Source: Allium sativum (lineage: Eukaryota; Streptophyta; Magnoliopsida; Asparagales; Amaryllidaceae). Taken from it: 64,000 nt of DNA. The stretch is taken from the NCBI GenBank assembly GCA_030737875.1, contig CM060922.1, positions 316,921,456-316,985,455 on the forward strand. Reading direction: 5' to 3'. The notes beneath the pieces were generated by a model. That model saw only the letters and a program-made list of their open reading frames with translations. It was not told where the DNA came from and searched no databases. The translations under genes and the position numbers were made by a program. Shown here one piece after another: positions 48,084-61,383 of this stretch (positions are counted from its first letter, which is position 1; every line of letters starts with the position of its first letter).

Positions 48084-51000
48084 TTGTAACAACCTGTATT
48101 TTCAGAACCACTTTAAAATTTTAATTTAAACTATTTTAATGAGTTTGTGAATATAAATTGGTTATTTATGCTAAATAAAATTTGAGAATAATTTTAAATT
48201 TAGTTTTTATATTTTTTTGACTTAAAACAAAACCCGTAAAATTGTTAAATTAATTTATAAGCCTTGTTTTTGAAAATTTTAAAAATTCAATCTTTAAAAC
48301 CATCACATAGTCCTTAAAAAGTGAAATTTTGCTGCGAAGCTTAGATTCGACAAGATAAATTTTTTTAGATTCATAATGACAAATTATTGTTGCGTTCAGA
48401 AATGTGCGTCGAACGGAGTCGCTGCGTGGCCATGCGAAGCAAAACCATTTGTTCAAAAACTGACAATCAGTTTGCAAAAGTACATTATTGAGACGATCTC
48501 AGAATTCGATTCCATTATTTTTTGGATTTGTATCGTCAAATAATGGTTAAATTCAAAAGGCCATGATTTTTGGAGTAAGCGTTTGGGCATACAAGAAGAA
48601 AATGTACGCCAAAATCGCATTTTTGGAGCTTATTTGAGCATTTTTGAGAATTTAAATGGAAGGTCAAACGAACTCAGAATTCGATGAAACTTGATTCGTT
48701 GGACTCGTCTTGACGCGTACTATCTCATGTCCAAAATTCAGAGCAAACATAGATCGTTTGTATTCGGACGATCGTAGAGAAAATGGCATATACTCTCTTT
48801 TATCTCCTTTCTTTCTTCATCTTCTTCCTCCAGTCAGGCCTGTGCGTCGACTTTCTGCCCCTCCCCTTGGCCATGGGCCCCACATTACTCAAAAACCCCT
48901 CTTTCTCCAAAAATCTGTTTTTGCAAATAAGCCCCTTCTCTTCTTTACTCAATAACTTCCAATCAGTCCATTTCTAGCCGAGGCTCTACAAACGAAATTT
49001 GTAGGTCTCGTTTTCCTCTTAAATTTGGATATATCACAGTCGAATTTCGGAGTTCGGAGCTGCTCGGAAAACACATTTGAAATTTGTAGTTTTGGAGAGA
49101 AGATTCGCGATTTTTGCTGAATTGGAGCGTTTTGGGAAGAAAGTCCATTAGGCAAAAGTTGTCCGCAATGACACATTTGTGCTAGTAGCAGAGTTTGGTG
49201 AAGATTGGAGGTCATATGCAAATTCTAGGGCAAGAGAGGTGAATTCGAGCGCATAAAGCGACAAACAGCGAGTGCGCAACAATAATTTCTACATTAGAAG
49301 TGACATGACGTTTGATTTAGCTTGGGTGAGAGCTCTAAACTAAACTAGTATAGTAGAGAAGTTAGTTAATTATGCATTCTAGGTTGCAAGTTAGAAATTG
49401 CATCATGTAGCTATATTACCCCCTTTTGTAGTTTAACACTTGAACTATTCACAAATCCCTTGCATTAGAAGCGTTGTGTGAATATGTGACACTCGCATTT
49501 CATACTTCATGGATGAACACTTGTGGCGGCCTTAAATGGCATTTGGTAGTTGAGTATTTATTAATTTATGAATTTGTTGAGTGCATTGTATGCCAGTGAT
49601 TTATTTAGATTTATTTTTGTTGGTTGAAAACCCCATACGGGTCGTGAGATGATATTTGACTCACACATCTCCCTTGTATGAAATTTCAGTTAATCGGTTG
49701 ATTGACGGATTTATGTAAGCGTCGATTATTTGATTGAAGCTCACATGAATGTACATTGGATGTCATTTTGGATGTTGATAGTTGTTTGCAACTATCGTTG
49801 GATGCAAATGATGAATGTAATGCATATAAATTTATTTATATGGATATTGGATTAGATTTTATTCCAATCCGGAATAAGCATGAATATTTTTGTAATGTAA
49901 TATTCAATGAGAATTTGAAGTTGATTTTAATGTCCGATTTTAGATGGACATGAAAATATAAAAATATGAAGCCGAGTTAAGTAGAAAACGATATTTTAAC
50001 TGAAACGGATTTCTATATCGATTTTATTCATTTTTAGAATGAATATTGAGAAGACGGAATTTCAAAATATTACATTTTTATAATATTATCATTTTGAGAT
50101 TATAATAAAATGCATTTTCAAGTTTAATTTAAATTGGTAATGGAAGTGAAATCTACTTTGCTATGAATGCTAGATATGTGTTTCAAATGATTTGAAACAA
50201 GAAATCGGGAATAAAGTCCAAAGAAATAATTTCCGTAAAGTGAGTTGGATTTTCAGTCTAAGTTTAGGGATTAAGCCTAAATGGGTAGATTGAGGAATTG
50301 CATGTTGCCTGTTGCATTGTAAGTTTCATTATTTATTGCAGTTGTATGTGCACTGGCAATCTAGTAGAGAAAACCTGTTCCGTGTTAGACGGCATGGTCA
50401 TGTGATATGCCTTATTTTATATAAGTTGTTTAGAACTGTAACGAACCAGTAAATTTGACCGTTAAATTATGTAGTTAATTTATTTCAATATTGGAGATTT
50501 ATTTTATATTTGATTTTAAAATTTGAAATCTATTTTACTTAAGCTTGGTTTGAATTAATTTATAAGTGCAGATTTAATTTTTAATCCGAATGGATTTATT
50601 TAAATTAAGCGTGATTAGTATTTTAGTCTAGTTGTTTTAATATTTGTAAACTTTTATTTTAATTTTATTTGATGTATTATAAACTAATTTACTTTATTTG
50701 TTGTGAATTTTGAATTTCATTTAATTTGATAATTTAAATAAATTTATTTGGATGTACATGTGGTTTAAGAAATATATTTGGATATGTATTTGAAATTATT
50801 AAAAATATATTGTTGTGATGTGGAGATTTTTTTTTATAAAATTTAAGCGTTGGTAACATTTAAGCTTATTAAATATACTGTTTGTAAAATGAAAATTTTG
50901 TTTACAATTTAAACTTATATTACGAAATTATTTATAATCGTAGGATCTAGTTTATTTTAACTCGGTTTTGAATTAAAATTGTAAGTTTAAATTTTAATTC

Positions 51001-51892
51001 TAATCGTTGGACTCCAAATTTGCATTGTAGTGAATTTACTTGAATTTATTATTGAATTTATAAGTTAGACAAATTTTTAATAATGTTGAAAATAGTTTAT
51101 CAAAGCTAAAGTGTTAATATATATATAATAATAATAATAATCGATCGATACACTTGTGGAAGTTTCAACATCCAAATGACACATGTTAGACGGTTTCTGT
51201 GTGAAACTCCACGCGTTCCTATTTTTTTCCATGTTCCTCTCCTTTTTCATTACCTATTTGTTTCTTCTCCCTTTCCACTAAAATCCGATCAATGATAATA
51301 ACAAAAAATAAAACTCGTTATTTAGAATTCGTTCAATTGTTTTTCCCCAAATCAACTCTACAAGCCGGAAAAAAAAATCAAACTCGTTATTCAAAATCGC
51401 TACACCTTAAATCGATCGAAGGGATGATGGCCATCATGAATCGCCGCCTGCTTTGCCTCCTTCTCCCTCTGCGTTGGAACACCTGAAAGCCACGCCTTTC
51501 GCTCCTCCGCCTCGCAACTTCAAATGACCGGAGCCGCCACCGTTCTCTTGTGAGCACCCATCATTTGCCACCTGCAATCAGTCCGATACCGCACCTCCAG
51601 CATCGCCATCTCCAGACCATCGTCGCCACCAAGCCAAATTACCCAAAAATAGCTGTCGAGCTCCTCTCCCCCTAGACATCACGTGAACCTCGCGACCGTC
51701 GTCCTACAACCACGCACCCATCAGTTGTCAGCCCACCGTTCAATGTTTTTTGCGCTTCCTTCACCGATCGAGGGTAAGTCTCCTTGGGATTAGATTTATT
51801 CCAAGTTTTCCACTTCGTTATCCACTAAGTAAAATTGTTGGTGTTGCTTTGCTACCATTTGTTGTTATCTGGGTTGACTGTGTATGAATTTA

Positions 51893-51925
51893 CAAGTGCG
51901 CACCCGTGCTTTGCACACGGGAGTT
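51893..51925 (-). other. Helitron 3' terminus and hairpin
   Basis: Stem CCCGTG (51903-51908) with CACGGG (51916-51921), a 7-nt loop, then ten bases to the end CTTG (51893-51896). Hairpin position fits Helitron termination signals. CTTG instead of CTRR suggests a late mutation. Confidence 0.75.
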
Positions 51926-52704
51926 GCAAAATTACTATTGCTAGAACACTTATCAATCTTAGAAATACACGCGAATTTTGTATTATTTGGACCTTCGTGG
52001 ATGAACAACAAAAAATTATTCAGCAAGGAGCAAGTCAGTTTTCTGCAAAATGATTATCATTTTTATAGTGTCGATACATTTGGAAAGTTCAATATTGTTT
52101 ATCCAGGTAAACTACCAACAATACAATCGATAAGATATTGCAGATTATATTAATGCTTGGTATTCAAGATAGTGTGACTGATATCATTATCCTCACTTCA
52201 TTAAGAAAGAAAACAATTCTATATAACTATTTCCAGAACATAACAGGAAAAAAAATTGGACGTTCAAATAAACTACTTATCCAAGATTGTCGTAAATTTA
52301 CTGATGATCGTGCTAATAGATAATTTCTGAATACAATAATAGCAATAACATTCTATTCCACTGGAAACGGATTGTAAAAATCATCTTGCATGAAATCAAC
52401 TAAACAAATCAAAGTACTCAGCATGCTAATAAAATTAAACGTCTAATTTTCATCAGCCTCCATGGAAACTATTCAGGGAAATCTAACTCCATTTGTCCTG
52501 TAGGAAAAAAGTCATTGTTTCACACCATTCACTGCCACAATAATAATAAAAGAAGTAGCTAGGTTCAAAAACAAAGTGCGCATGTAAAGATTGATTCCAG
52601 TAACAGATTACCATCATACAAAAATAAAATTGTTATATATACAGCAAAGATGAGTTGTAAAGCAGCATTCTGCCTGATTGCCATTGTCTGCACTGGAGCA
52701 TTTA

Positions 52705-53014
52705 CTAATGCTTGTACTTCTGAAACTGCCATTCGTTGTTATCTAACGGGCAGACTTGGCGGGTCTTGAGCCACCTGCTGATGAAATGAAAGTGGAATGC
52801 ATGATTGCACACACCCCAAGCAACGGACGCTGCACTAACCTGATTCACTAGACGCTCAATACAGAGATCCATGATATGATACCTGTAGATCGCACAATTA
52901 TTGACAACGATATCCCAAGCCCAAAGCGCGACTCGTTCCACTTCTTGATCTCGAATTGTTTTGCCTTCTTTGTTATCGACGATGAAGGTGCTGCAGCAGT
53001 GCTGGATTCCCATC
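52705..53014 (-). pseudogene. RBX1: RBX1-type RING-box protein, broken captured copy
   Basis: RBX1 is the RING subunit of cullin-RING ubiquitin ligases. After a TTGCAG acceptor (53015) the exon reads [17 protein letters not shown], then loses one base (near 52930) and continues in another frame: [54 protein letters not shown], stop. This covers the family from near the N-terminus to its end. Zinc ligands are broken: CAIC is CAIY, CIEC is CIER, the EEC segment is deleted, and HFHC is HFHF. It cannot form the RING and is not a working gene. It lies near the Helitron's 3' end on the element's strand. Confidence 0.93.
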
Positions 53015-55562
53015 CTGCAATGTAACAAATAATGATCCTACCATGCAAAAGTACAGTAACATAGCAACGAAGCATGCTATTGTAAAGTACCTACAAAAAT
53101 ACATACTAACTGCCCAGTCACAGGAGATAAAACCTAAAATGAAGAAATTTCAAAGGAAATTTGTTTAGCCCATTCTTCAAACTAGTTTTCAGTTGTATAG
53201 TCATGTAACTCCAAACAGTTGCAAAAGTTTTATTATTACATCAACGATAATGTTAACTGCTAACCAAAAATTGGATAGACGTGGTAACTGATGCATGTTA
53301 ATATTTCATCCAATGTAGTTAGGAGTTATTAACATTCGTTTGGTTTTGTAATAACTAATAACAACTCATTTTTAAGTGTTTAAATTTCGTAAAATATTAC
53401 TAACTTCATATTTACCAGCAATCTAATGAACAGTCCAAAACATTCGGTTTTGGCACTGAAATATACTTATTGTATTAGAAATTTTGACCACATCAATATT
53501 AATCATTAAGACAGTAGAATACTTAGTTATCGATACTTCTTGTGCCACAACATTAAGACATTATTACTGCTATATTGATTTCAATGATCGATGCACATAA
53601 CCTAATTTTTTGTTGTAGTGGAAATGGATCCAACACAAATGCAGGCAAATGAGGATTAAATGTCATTGTATGATGAAATGTACGACTGTTACATTGTTTA
53701 CGCAGATTCGATTTTCTCAAGTTCACGGTCGAAATCCAAATTTGAAACCTGTACCAAGTATTCAAATAATAGTGATTTTGAAAAGTAAAACAGACTCATA
53801 AAATGTTAGAAATTTTCATTAAATTTGCAAAGAAAGCCCATTTCACGTGCAAAATTGAAGCTAGGCTTTTAATATTTAACTTGTGTTAGGCTATGAGAAA
53901 TTTATAAATCATAATATAAGGATGATCTATAGCAACATGTCAAATTTTGGGACTACGTTGTTAAATTTAGGTGAATAATACAACCAAAAGTAATTTAAGA
54001 GGACATTGGAGCCAAATTGTAAGGAATACACATAAATAAATATTTGATATGCACATACTGTAAGTTTTAATGTAACCCCTTTTTTTAAATTGCATATGAA
54101 ATACAATCGAGTTGCTCCAATAAAAATTACTGATGTCGTAAGAATGAGTTCCTAGTAAATTTCAAGGATTGGCTGTATTAGTTGAAATCAATAGTTTGAA
54201 ATATGGTACTGCAAATTTAAAATTAGATTGAGAAAGACTAAAATTCATGAAAACAGTTAAACTGCACACAATGTAAGTAAAAATTAATATATAAATAACT
54301 TTAAAATGTTATATACAATGTAATATGAATGGATAAGGATCTTTCCTATTCTGCCTTCTTAGTAAAAAAATTGGCTCTCTATACGTTTTCAATCATATTC
54401 TTATTCGCAAACATACATCAAATACACTATTCTACATAGCAATGATAATGCGACTACAAATTACAAAGGTTACAAATAATGATTGATACACACACACACA
54501 CGGTCAAGCATAGCTGTGCAATTCTCATTATAAATATATGTGTATATATAGAATTAAATCAAAGTAAATCCATAGATTGGAAGCATTTTACTAACAATCA
54601 CAATTCAGAAATTTATCGAAGAATATAAATATATTATAGGATATTGACATAGACATAAAGGTCATAAATGCTTCTATGCCATGAAAAGAGGTAGGAATCA
54701 AAATTCAGTGACATAACAAACGCATTTTTTTCTAACGACGCATAAATCATAAAAAAAACATTTGATTTAGAGCCAAGCAATCCGTTATTCTTCGTTACGA
54801 ACTGAAAATGGCAATAATAGATTTTATACTGACATCTTCTACAGAAGATGAAGCAGTATAGTGTCGTATTTCATATATAATAAAATAGGGATGACTTTGA
54901 GAAGGCCTGTGTCATATTTCGGCATAAGTTCGCACGCATTTACATGTTTATGTGCCATGACTCCTTCAAAACATATTGAAATTTGATCTTGCCTATAAAA
55001 TGAGTAAATTTTGAAATGTTACATCTCATGGCAGGATCAATAAATTCATTTATTTTTGTGTTATAACTACTTTAAAAACTGTAGTCATCAGAGATAACCA
55101 CTAAAGGTGTAAGGTTTTATTAGTTTTTCATTTTACTTTTCTCCTAGTTTTAAAGCCAGTGAAAATTCAAACAGATCACGTAAAGAACAATAAATTCTTA
55201 TGGGTGATGGTTTTTATTTAAGCATTTAGGGCTACTAAAAAAAAGATAACTAAGTAACTTAGCATTTTTTTTGAAAAAAAAAAAGCGTGCAAGATAATTT
55301 GGCTGTTGATATATGTTAGCTCAGCGTATTGTAGTTTGATATACACACGCGCGCATGCACGCAAATTGAGCGTTGTACGGCTATACCTCTCTTGTGCTAT
55401 GCACGCGGATACACACACACACACACAAGAACTCTCTTATGTGTGTGTATGTGTGAGAGAGAGAGAGAAAGAGAGAGAGAGTGTGTGTGTGTGTGAATAC
55501 ATACAAAGATGTGCATGTGTGTATGTATTCACACACATAGATACATATATAATGTGTGTGTC

Positions 55563-55607
<45 letters not shown>

Positions 55608-56233
55608 TTATATGTAAGTACTTATTACTTAAGTATGTATATTGATAATTGCATTTTAATAGTTTTTATGTTTGATATTAGTCTGCATCGTTGTTAAAAC
55701 TACATAATTAGGAGTTTCATGTCAAGAAGCCTAAACGTGTTACATCGGTATAACTTTATCAGATTATATTAGGCAAATGCATCATGTAAATATTCCATAT
55801 AAATAGAATAGTTGACGTAAAACAGTTGTCACAAAAATAACTTAAAAATCTATACATCGTTGGAAACTAATAGTGCTAATGCCTAATTACCTTTGGTATA
55901 ATAATTTTTTATGCTTTTTTAGCTTTTGCATTGCCCAAAAATAATAAGCTTTAGAGAAAAAAAAAACAGTTAATAGTTTCAAAACAAACCACATATATAA
56001 ACAGTGTTAACTCCACAGTATGCATGGTCAGTGATGCTCAAAAGACTAAACAGTATATTGCTTATAGGCTCAATGATATGATTTCATTACGTGATTTAGG
56101 TAGGGGGAAAACTTCAACTAAAAGAAGGTAACAGGCTTGAAAGGAAGAACATAAATAAACATTAGAATTGTGACGATGCCAAATGATAACAGCACAAAAG
56201 CCAAATTGCATAACAAAGCAAAAGTGTTATCAC
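53015..56233. other. Helitron interior, no gene seen
   Basis: AT-rich DNA, possibly the intron upstream of the RBX1 exon. It holds the CA/GT/GA microsatellite cluster at 55337-55612. A 70-codon frame (53553-53765, minus) is not recognised. Confidence 0.45.
55337..55612. repeat. Compound CA/GT/GA/TA microsatellite cluster
   Basis: Runs of (AC)n, (GT)n, (GA)n, (TA)n and (GC)n alternate over about 280 bp, for example GAGAGAGAGA then GTGTGTGTGT at 55456-55494 and (TA)n(TG)n(CG)n at 55565-55604. A 103-codon Cys/Val-rich frame across it is a product of the repeats. Confidence 0.9.
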
Positions 56234-56309
56234 CTGCCTTCTTTTGACGACCATCAGGTTTGATCCTTGCAAGCAAAATTCTTGTTTCCCAGTATCTCTT
56301 TAATGCAGG
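56234..56309 (-). pseudogene. Unrecognised 76-nt exon-like segment in the Helitron
   Basis: Bounded by a TTTAG acceptor and a GTGATAAC donor on the minus strand, it reads ALKRYWETRILLARIKPDG then RQKKAG without a stop. Composition is protein-like and it lies on the same strand as the RBX1 copy. I do not recognise the family. Confidence 0.4.
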
Positions 56310-59300
56310 CTAAATATAAATGTAAGCTCTATTAATAGGAAACGATGATAAGATAAATAAAATACTTATATTTTTCAAAAATACCAACAGATATTAATGA
56401 AATGCTAACCATGCTTCAACAACCAAAAATTGGACAAATATAGTAAATAACATTGTAATACAGTAAACTCGGGAACAACTTATCATTTTGAGTCTCAAGC
56501 AACCAATAAAAACATAAAGTACAAACAAATACATAGCTTCTTAATATTTGTTAAAAAATATTTCAGTATTTTATTATCAATTTTCATTTTTAAAGCCAAA
56601 AACCAAATGAGTAAAGCATAATTCAGCTGGCTCCATTGGATGACATTGGTTTGCTTTAGCAAACATTAGAGTAGCATGCCCAAGCATAGAGAAAACATGC
56701 CAGTTTTTCCATATGGGTGTATCATAAAACAACGGCTGCGTTGAAATTTAGCTTGCAGTTGAAATGACACGCAACACAGCTACCTTGCAGAATAAAAATT
56801 GGGTAGGCATAGCTTGCAGTTGAAAATTGCATCGTCGGAATACATTTCGTGTTTACAAATGAGTAAGTTCACATGCTGACATAGTATTTCATGCCGCTGT
56901 GATTTAACCCAAGCATATCAGAAATTAGTAATGTGATTATTGTGAACGGTCTAAATTACTGTTGTTGGAAGCAGCATAAATAGCTCAAAACGGGAAGTGA
57001 CAAAATAAAGGGGCACTGCTGAAATCCAGTAAAACAGCAATATGCACGGTGTGTTTACCTAGGAAAAGCTGGGGATAAAAAGTTTCAACCCGCGCACAAT
57101 TGAACGGAAAAAAGTGCTCTAATAATAATTTGATACAGTGAAAACATATGTTTCTTGTAGATTAAAGCAAAATGTTTGGTCACCTCAATGAAACATTACG
57201 TCAAGACGCAAAAAGTAGGAACATATTCCATAACATCGGATCAGTACGCAATGTTAAAACTACATAGCATTACAATATAGTAGTACCATTCAGTTAACAG
57301 ATGATATTTTAGTGTATATAAAGGCTTGCGTTCACTAAATATAGATAATCGCACATAGTTTGTGTTGATTTAATCGGAGTTTCAAATAATAAAAAGGTCA
57401 ATATCTTTAACTATTATTTACCAAGCGGCACAATAGAATGGGTTTTCGCTTTCGAAATGCTGATTAGTATTAAATACATAAGGCAGTAGACCCTAAAAAA
57501 ATATGGCACTGTACACAGTCTGCAAAACTGGGATAACTAAACCAAAATAGTAATGCTAGTAAAGTTTAAAGGCTTTAGGCAGTTTGTCAAGCTGTAGCGA
57601 ACAATATTGGCCAGATAATATAGTACTGTCTGTTCGCGCTTGGGCCTGAAAAATTGCAAGATATAATAAAGATCATGAAAAATGCAGAAAATGATAATAG
57701 TGTTCATAATACCGAAGATTAAAATTTTGTGTATATGGATGTTTGTGTGCTACATTATTTTGTTTGCTAACGTTGGCATACGTTGATATGGAGTTAGCAG
57801 ATTATCACGTTGGCGCAACAAACAGGTAAGAAACTATATTGTTATATATATAGAACATCCTAAAAGGGTAAAGGTGATAAATACTAAATTAACCATGAAG
57901 TTCCAGAGTAATTACATAATATCCATCATTTCAGACAAATTTATTGATCAGTAAATTTTCATAGGCAATGTTAAAAGAGGAGGTTAGAAAAACATTATGT
58001 ATTTACCTACAAAATGCGTGTAACTGGAAATTTATTTTTAGGAATATCAACCTTTATTTTTGCACTTAAGCTAGTCATAGTTTGTTAAATTTTAGCTTGT
58101 CCCAGCTTCTCACAATTTGTCGGTATAGATACAATAATGTGCCTCAAATGCGTTAGTTTGTCATAGTTTAGTTTAAACTCTTGGTAGCCATTATGTTTCA
58201 GTCATGAATGGATGATATATTTATATTTCTGAAAATAGATAGCAAAAAAATATTCTAAAACAACTTAACATACAACAAAATTGTCCAGAAAATTATAACA
58301 GGATTCCAAATATTATAACTTAGGACCAGTTAAATTAAGGACTATGTATTAAAAAAAAAGTTAGAAAAAAATGCTGCATAGTTGTAGGTAGGACTAAAAA
58401 AGTAACTTGCATTGTCCATAATTGCGCACATGAATGTGTATTAGTGGAGATCAGAAACAGTGAAAGATTTTCTAATAGTAGACAAAAAAGGGTTTGGTAC
58501 ATAGTTGATATTTGTAATGTACAACTCTTGCATTCCTGTGCACTTTACTTTTCATCGTATATCTCTTAGATGTGAACGTATGCAAGGGCAGAGGTTTCTT
58601 TAGTTGCTTAATTTTCCATGTCAGAAACTCTTAGCTAAAACTATAGCTTAGCAATTGGCAGCTAAAATTGTATCAGACACGATTTGAGAACCAAATCTGG
58701 AGGCATGGTGATATGTTGTTAAGGCATTAAATTCCTTGTATTAAAGAAAAACTGAAAACATACTTGCTAGTTCCCTCGTTATTAGTAAGAGATTAGAAAC
58801 ATTTAGTTCATTTTCTCTTTAATTATTAAAGCACTATTCGAAATAAAATGAGTCAATAAAATCATCAGCATAAAAAAAATTTCAAATTTTAACTTTTATT
58901 TTTTATTCATTTTATCTGAAACATCGAACACAGATTAAAGTTATTGTTGAACAACTTGAACTTGCAAGTATCACCATCTTGATTTAGTAGGAAAAATACT
59001 TTATCTTTTCAAAAATCATATCACCAAAAATTACAGAATCGACAACTCATTTGAATAATTTTAACCCAATGTTCTAGTACTAACAAACAAAAAAAATTCC
59101 AAATCAAATGAAACTATTGTTAGTTTTAATTTTTTGCACTTGCAAGCATGACTATTTTTATTGTTATTTTAAATAGAGGTCATTAAAACACCATATTTTC
59201 ATGCTGGTAAATCTTATGCAACATTCAAATAATCAACAATTATTGGCATCAAAAACATTGAAACCAATATAACAACTCTTGGCATTTTTATTGTACTTGG

Positions 59301-60033
59301 AAGAATTTTAGTAAGGATCACCGTCTTTGTAACTTTCATCATCTGATGTACATTCAGCTAAAAGGGTCAACCACAACTCAAATTTAAATTAATAAACTTA
59401 ATGGACAAACATAGTATAACATATTATGTTTAACATATACATGCAATTTTAGTACAATTCTTTTTTCACCCAACTTATGCAATATACTGTTATCATTGTT
59501 GAACATTGATGAACTTGCGGCATCCAAACGAAATCTTTGTTTATAGCATGATATTATTTGCTACAAAATTTAGTGACAAAAAATATAAAGTGAAGAAGAA
59601 TGTATAATTGGTTCCTACAGTGTTTGTTTACCATAAAAGTGCAAACTAGTTAGCAAACCAATGCAAAATAGTTGTCAACTGTTTATTTATATATTGATAA
59701 CATTAACATATAAATAGGATGTTTGATTGCATATCAAAAATTAACGCAGAGGACTATAACGGTAACATTGAGCATGAGAAAAGGAAATGTATACTAGGAT
59801 TCACCAAATATAACAATCAAAAGTACCTTCTTAGCATGGAGATAGCTGGCACTATGAATTGAAAATATGTGAATGTGTAATTTCCACTTTAACCGCTTTG
59901 CAATAGAAGTATTTTGCATTTTTATCACCATACTTATCCTTCAAGGAAAGTGCAATAAGAATGATTTCTTGTCAAACTAATATAATATTTACAGCTGCAT
60001 TTGGTGTCAGACTTCAAATAAAATGTGAGTTAC
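56310..60033. other. Helitron interior, no gene seen
   Basis: Long AT-rich, non-coding stretch with short frames only, consistent with intron-like captured DNA. A short exon-like open piece after a TTTTTCAG site (about 57594-57645, minus) is not recognised. Confidence 0.4.
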
Positions 60034-60118
60034 CCTTCAGCCATTCCACCTAGCAATCGACTCATCCATAGAACTCACTCCATTTTCCTTCTTCATAAAA
60101 GAAACACCAGTTTGGTTG
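60034..60118 (-). pseudogene. Exon-like segment with weak WWE-domain resemblance
   Basis: Between a CATACAG acceptor and a GTAACT donor on the minus strand, one frame reads QPNWCFFYEEGKWSEFYG, a stop, and after a second stop VEWLKG. The W-x-F-Y-x-x-G-x-W pattern recalls the WWE domain of plant SRO/RCD1-type proteins. The similarity is short, and two in-frame stops show it is dead. Identification is tentative. Confidence 0.25.
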
Positions 60119-61050
60119 CTGTATGCAAAGAAAAAAAAACAATAATGTAACTTGTCCGAAAGAGTACATATATCATATTCACAACTTGCAACCAAAAATA
60201 AATGGTTCGCTACCCTTCTACGATTTACGAACAGGAACAAAATATCAATTTCCATTACTTGAGGTCCAACTATGAGAAAAGATAAAAGGGGAGAGACGTT
60301 TCATATTGACCTGCAATCCATAAGAATTTTTGTTTTTCTTGAAACCTTGGAGACACAAAAAAGAACTCCCTTAATTCCGAATAAGAAATCATTTTTTTAT
60401 AAAACTGAAGGACATAAAAAAATTATGTTGCCAGGACCATTCTAAAAAAATTATGTTGGTTAACCATTTATGTAATTGTAAGCCTGAATTCTAACAGTTT
60501 GGATTTATCTAAAAACAGCTCACTTGAATAAAAGTGACACTATGTTAACCAATGTTGATCCTGATTGCATGATCCTTTAATTTCCGAAGGAGTAATTAAC
60601 TCATCATAATAGCATATGTACAACTGAAGAAACATACTTTAAATCCGTAAATGTATCAGTAAATACTATTATTTTGCTAAACTAACTTTGCAAATTCTTT
60701 ACCGTATTCTAAGACCTAGTTGAAATGGGAAAGAAAGATTATATGCAGATTCTAATGGCAAAATCAACCAAAATTATCCTAGCAATACTGAACTACAAAT
60801 GATATAAATATAAAATTATGCCCATGCATGCATTCATCATATTTTCCACAATTTCCATGAACTTTTGAAAGTTTTCTAATTACATAATCTTAACTTACCA
60901 TATGATATGATTTAAGAAAATAAAAAATTGAAAATACGTATATTTAGGAACAAAAATAGTACTTTCCGATTGGTTTGCAGTAGGAAAGCATTTCCAAATC
61001 AAGGTGTCGACACATAAAAAAAAGGAGGAAGAGGAGGAAGGAACGCATAC

Positions 61051-61330
61051 CTTATAGAGGGTGACGCAGATGAGATTTAGGGGTAAATCCATCTAGGGCA
61101 GAGAGACGAACAGGGGAAATAAGGAGCGCTCCGCTCACCAATGGACGGGAAAATAACGGCGGAAAAGATGGTGGAGTGGGAATCGCAGATGGGTTTGGCA
61201 GGTAATCTGTTTTCCCCCTTTTCTGTATGGAAGAAAAGTAGCGCAGCATAATGAGACGGTGGAAGAAAATGGGGAGAAAAGATGAAACAGGAGAGACGGT
61301 TCGGATCTTATTTTTTCACTGCGAAACTCT
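61051..61330 (-). pseudogene. Leader-like first exon at the Helitron 5' end
   Basis: The minus strand reads as a CT-rich leader (CCGTCTCTCCTGTTTCATC, TTTTCTCCCCATTTTC), then GC-richer DNA with a 65-codon frame (61052-61249), then AAG and a GTATGC donor at 61049-61050. It lies within 60-330 bp of the Helitron 5' tip. It looks like a captured 5'UTR/first exon. The protein is not recognised. Confidence 0.4.
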
Positions 61331-61383
61331 GGGAGGCTTGTGCACACCCGAAGGAAAACCCAACTTTAATATATTAGTATAGA

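Larger units (their letters stand above)
51893..61383 (-). mobile_element. Non-autonomous Helitron, 9.5 kb, gene-carrying
   Basis: On the minus strand the 5' end is TCTATACTAATATATTAAAG, a classic plant Helitron start. The 3' end has a hairpin (CCCGTG, CACGGG) ten bases before a CTTG terminus, a one-base variant of CTRR. It sits between host A and T (61384 and 51892, read on the minus strand), with no target duplication, as Helitrons do. No Rep/helicase remains. It carries a leader-like exon, several exon-like pieces and a broken RBX1 copy, all on the element's own strand. It is inserted in solo LTR D. Confidence 0.85.

Noticed and set aside
55306..55617. 103-codon Cys/Val-rich frame
   Set aside because: Encoded by CA/GT/GA microsatellites.
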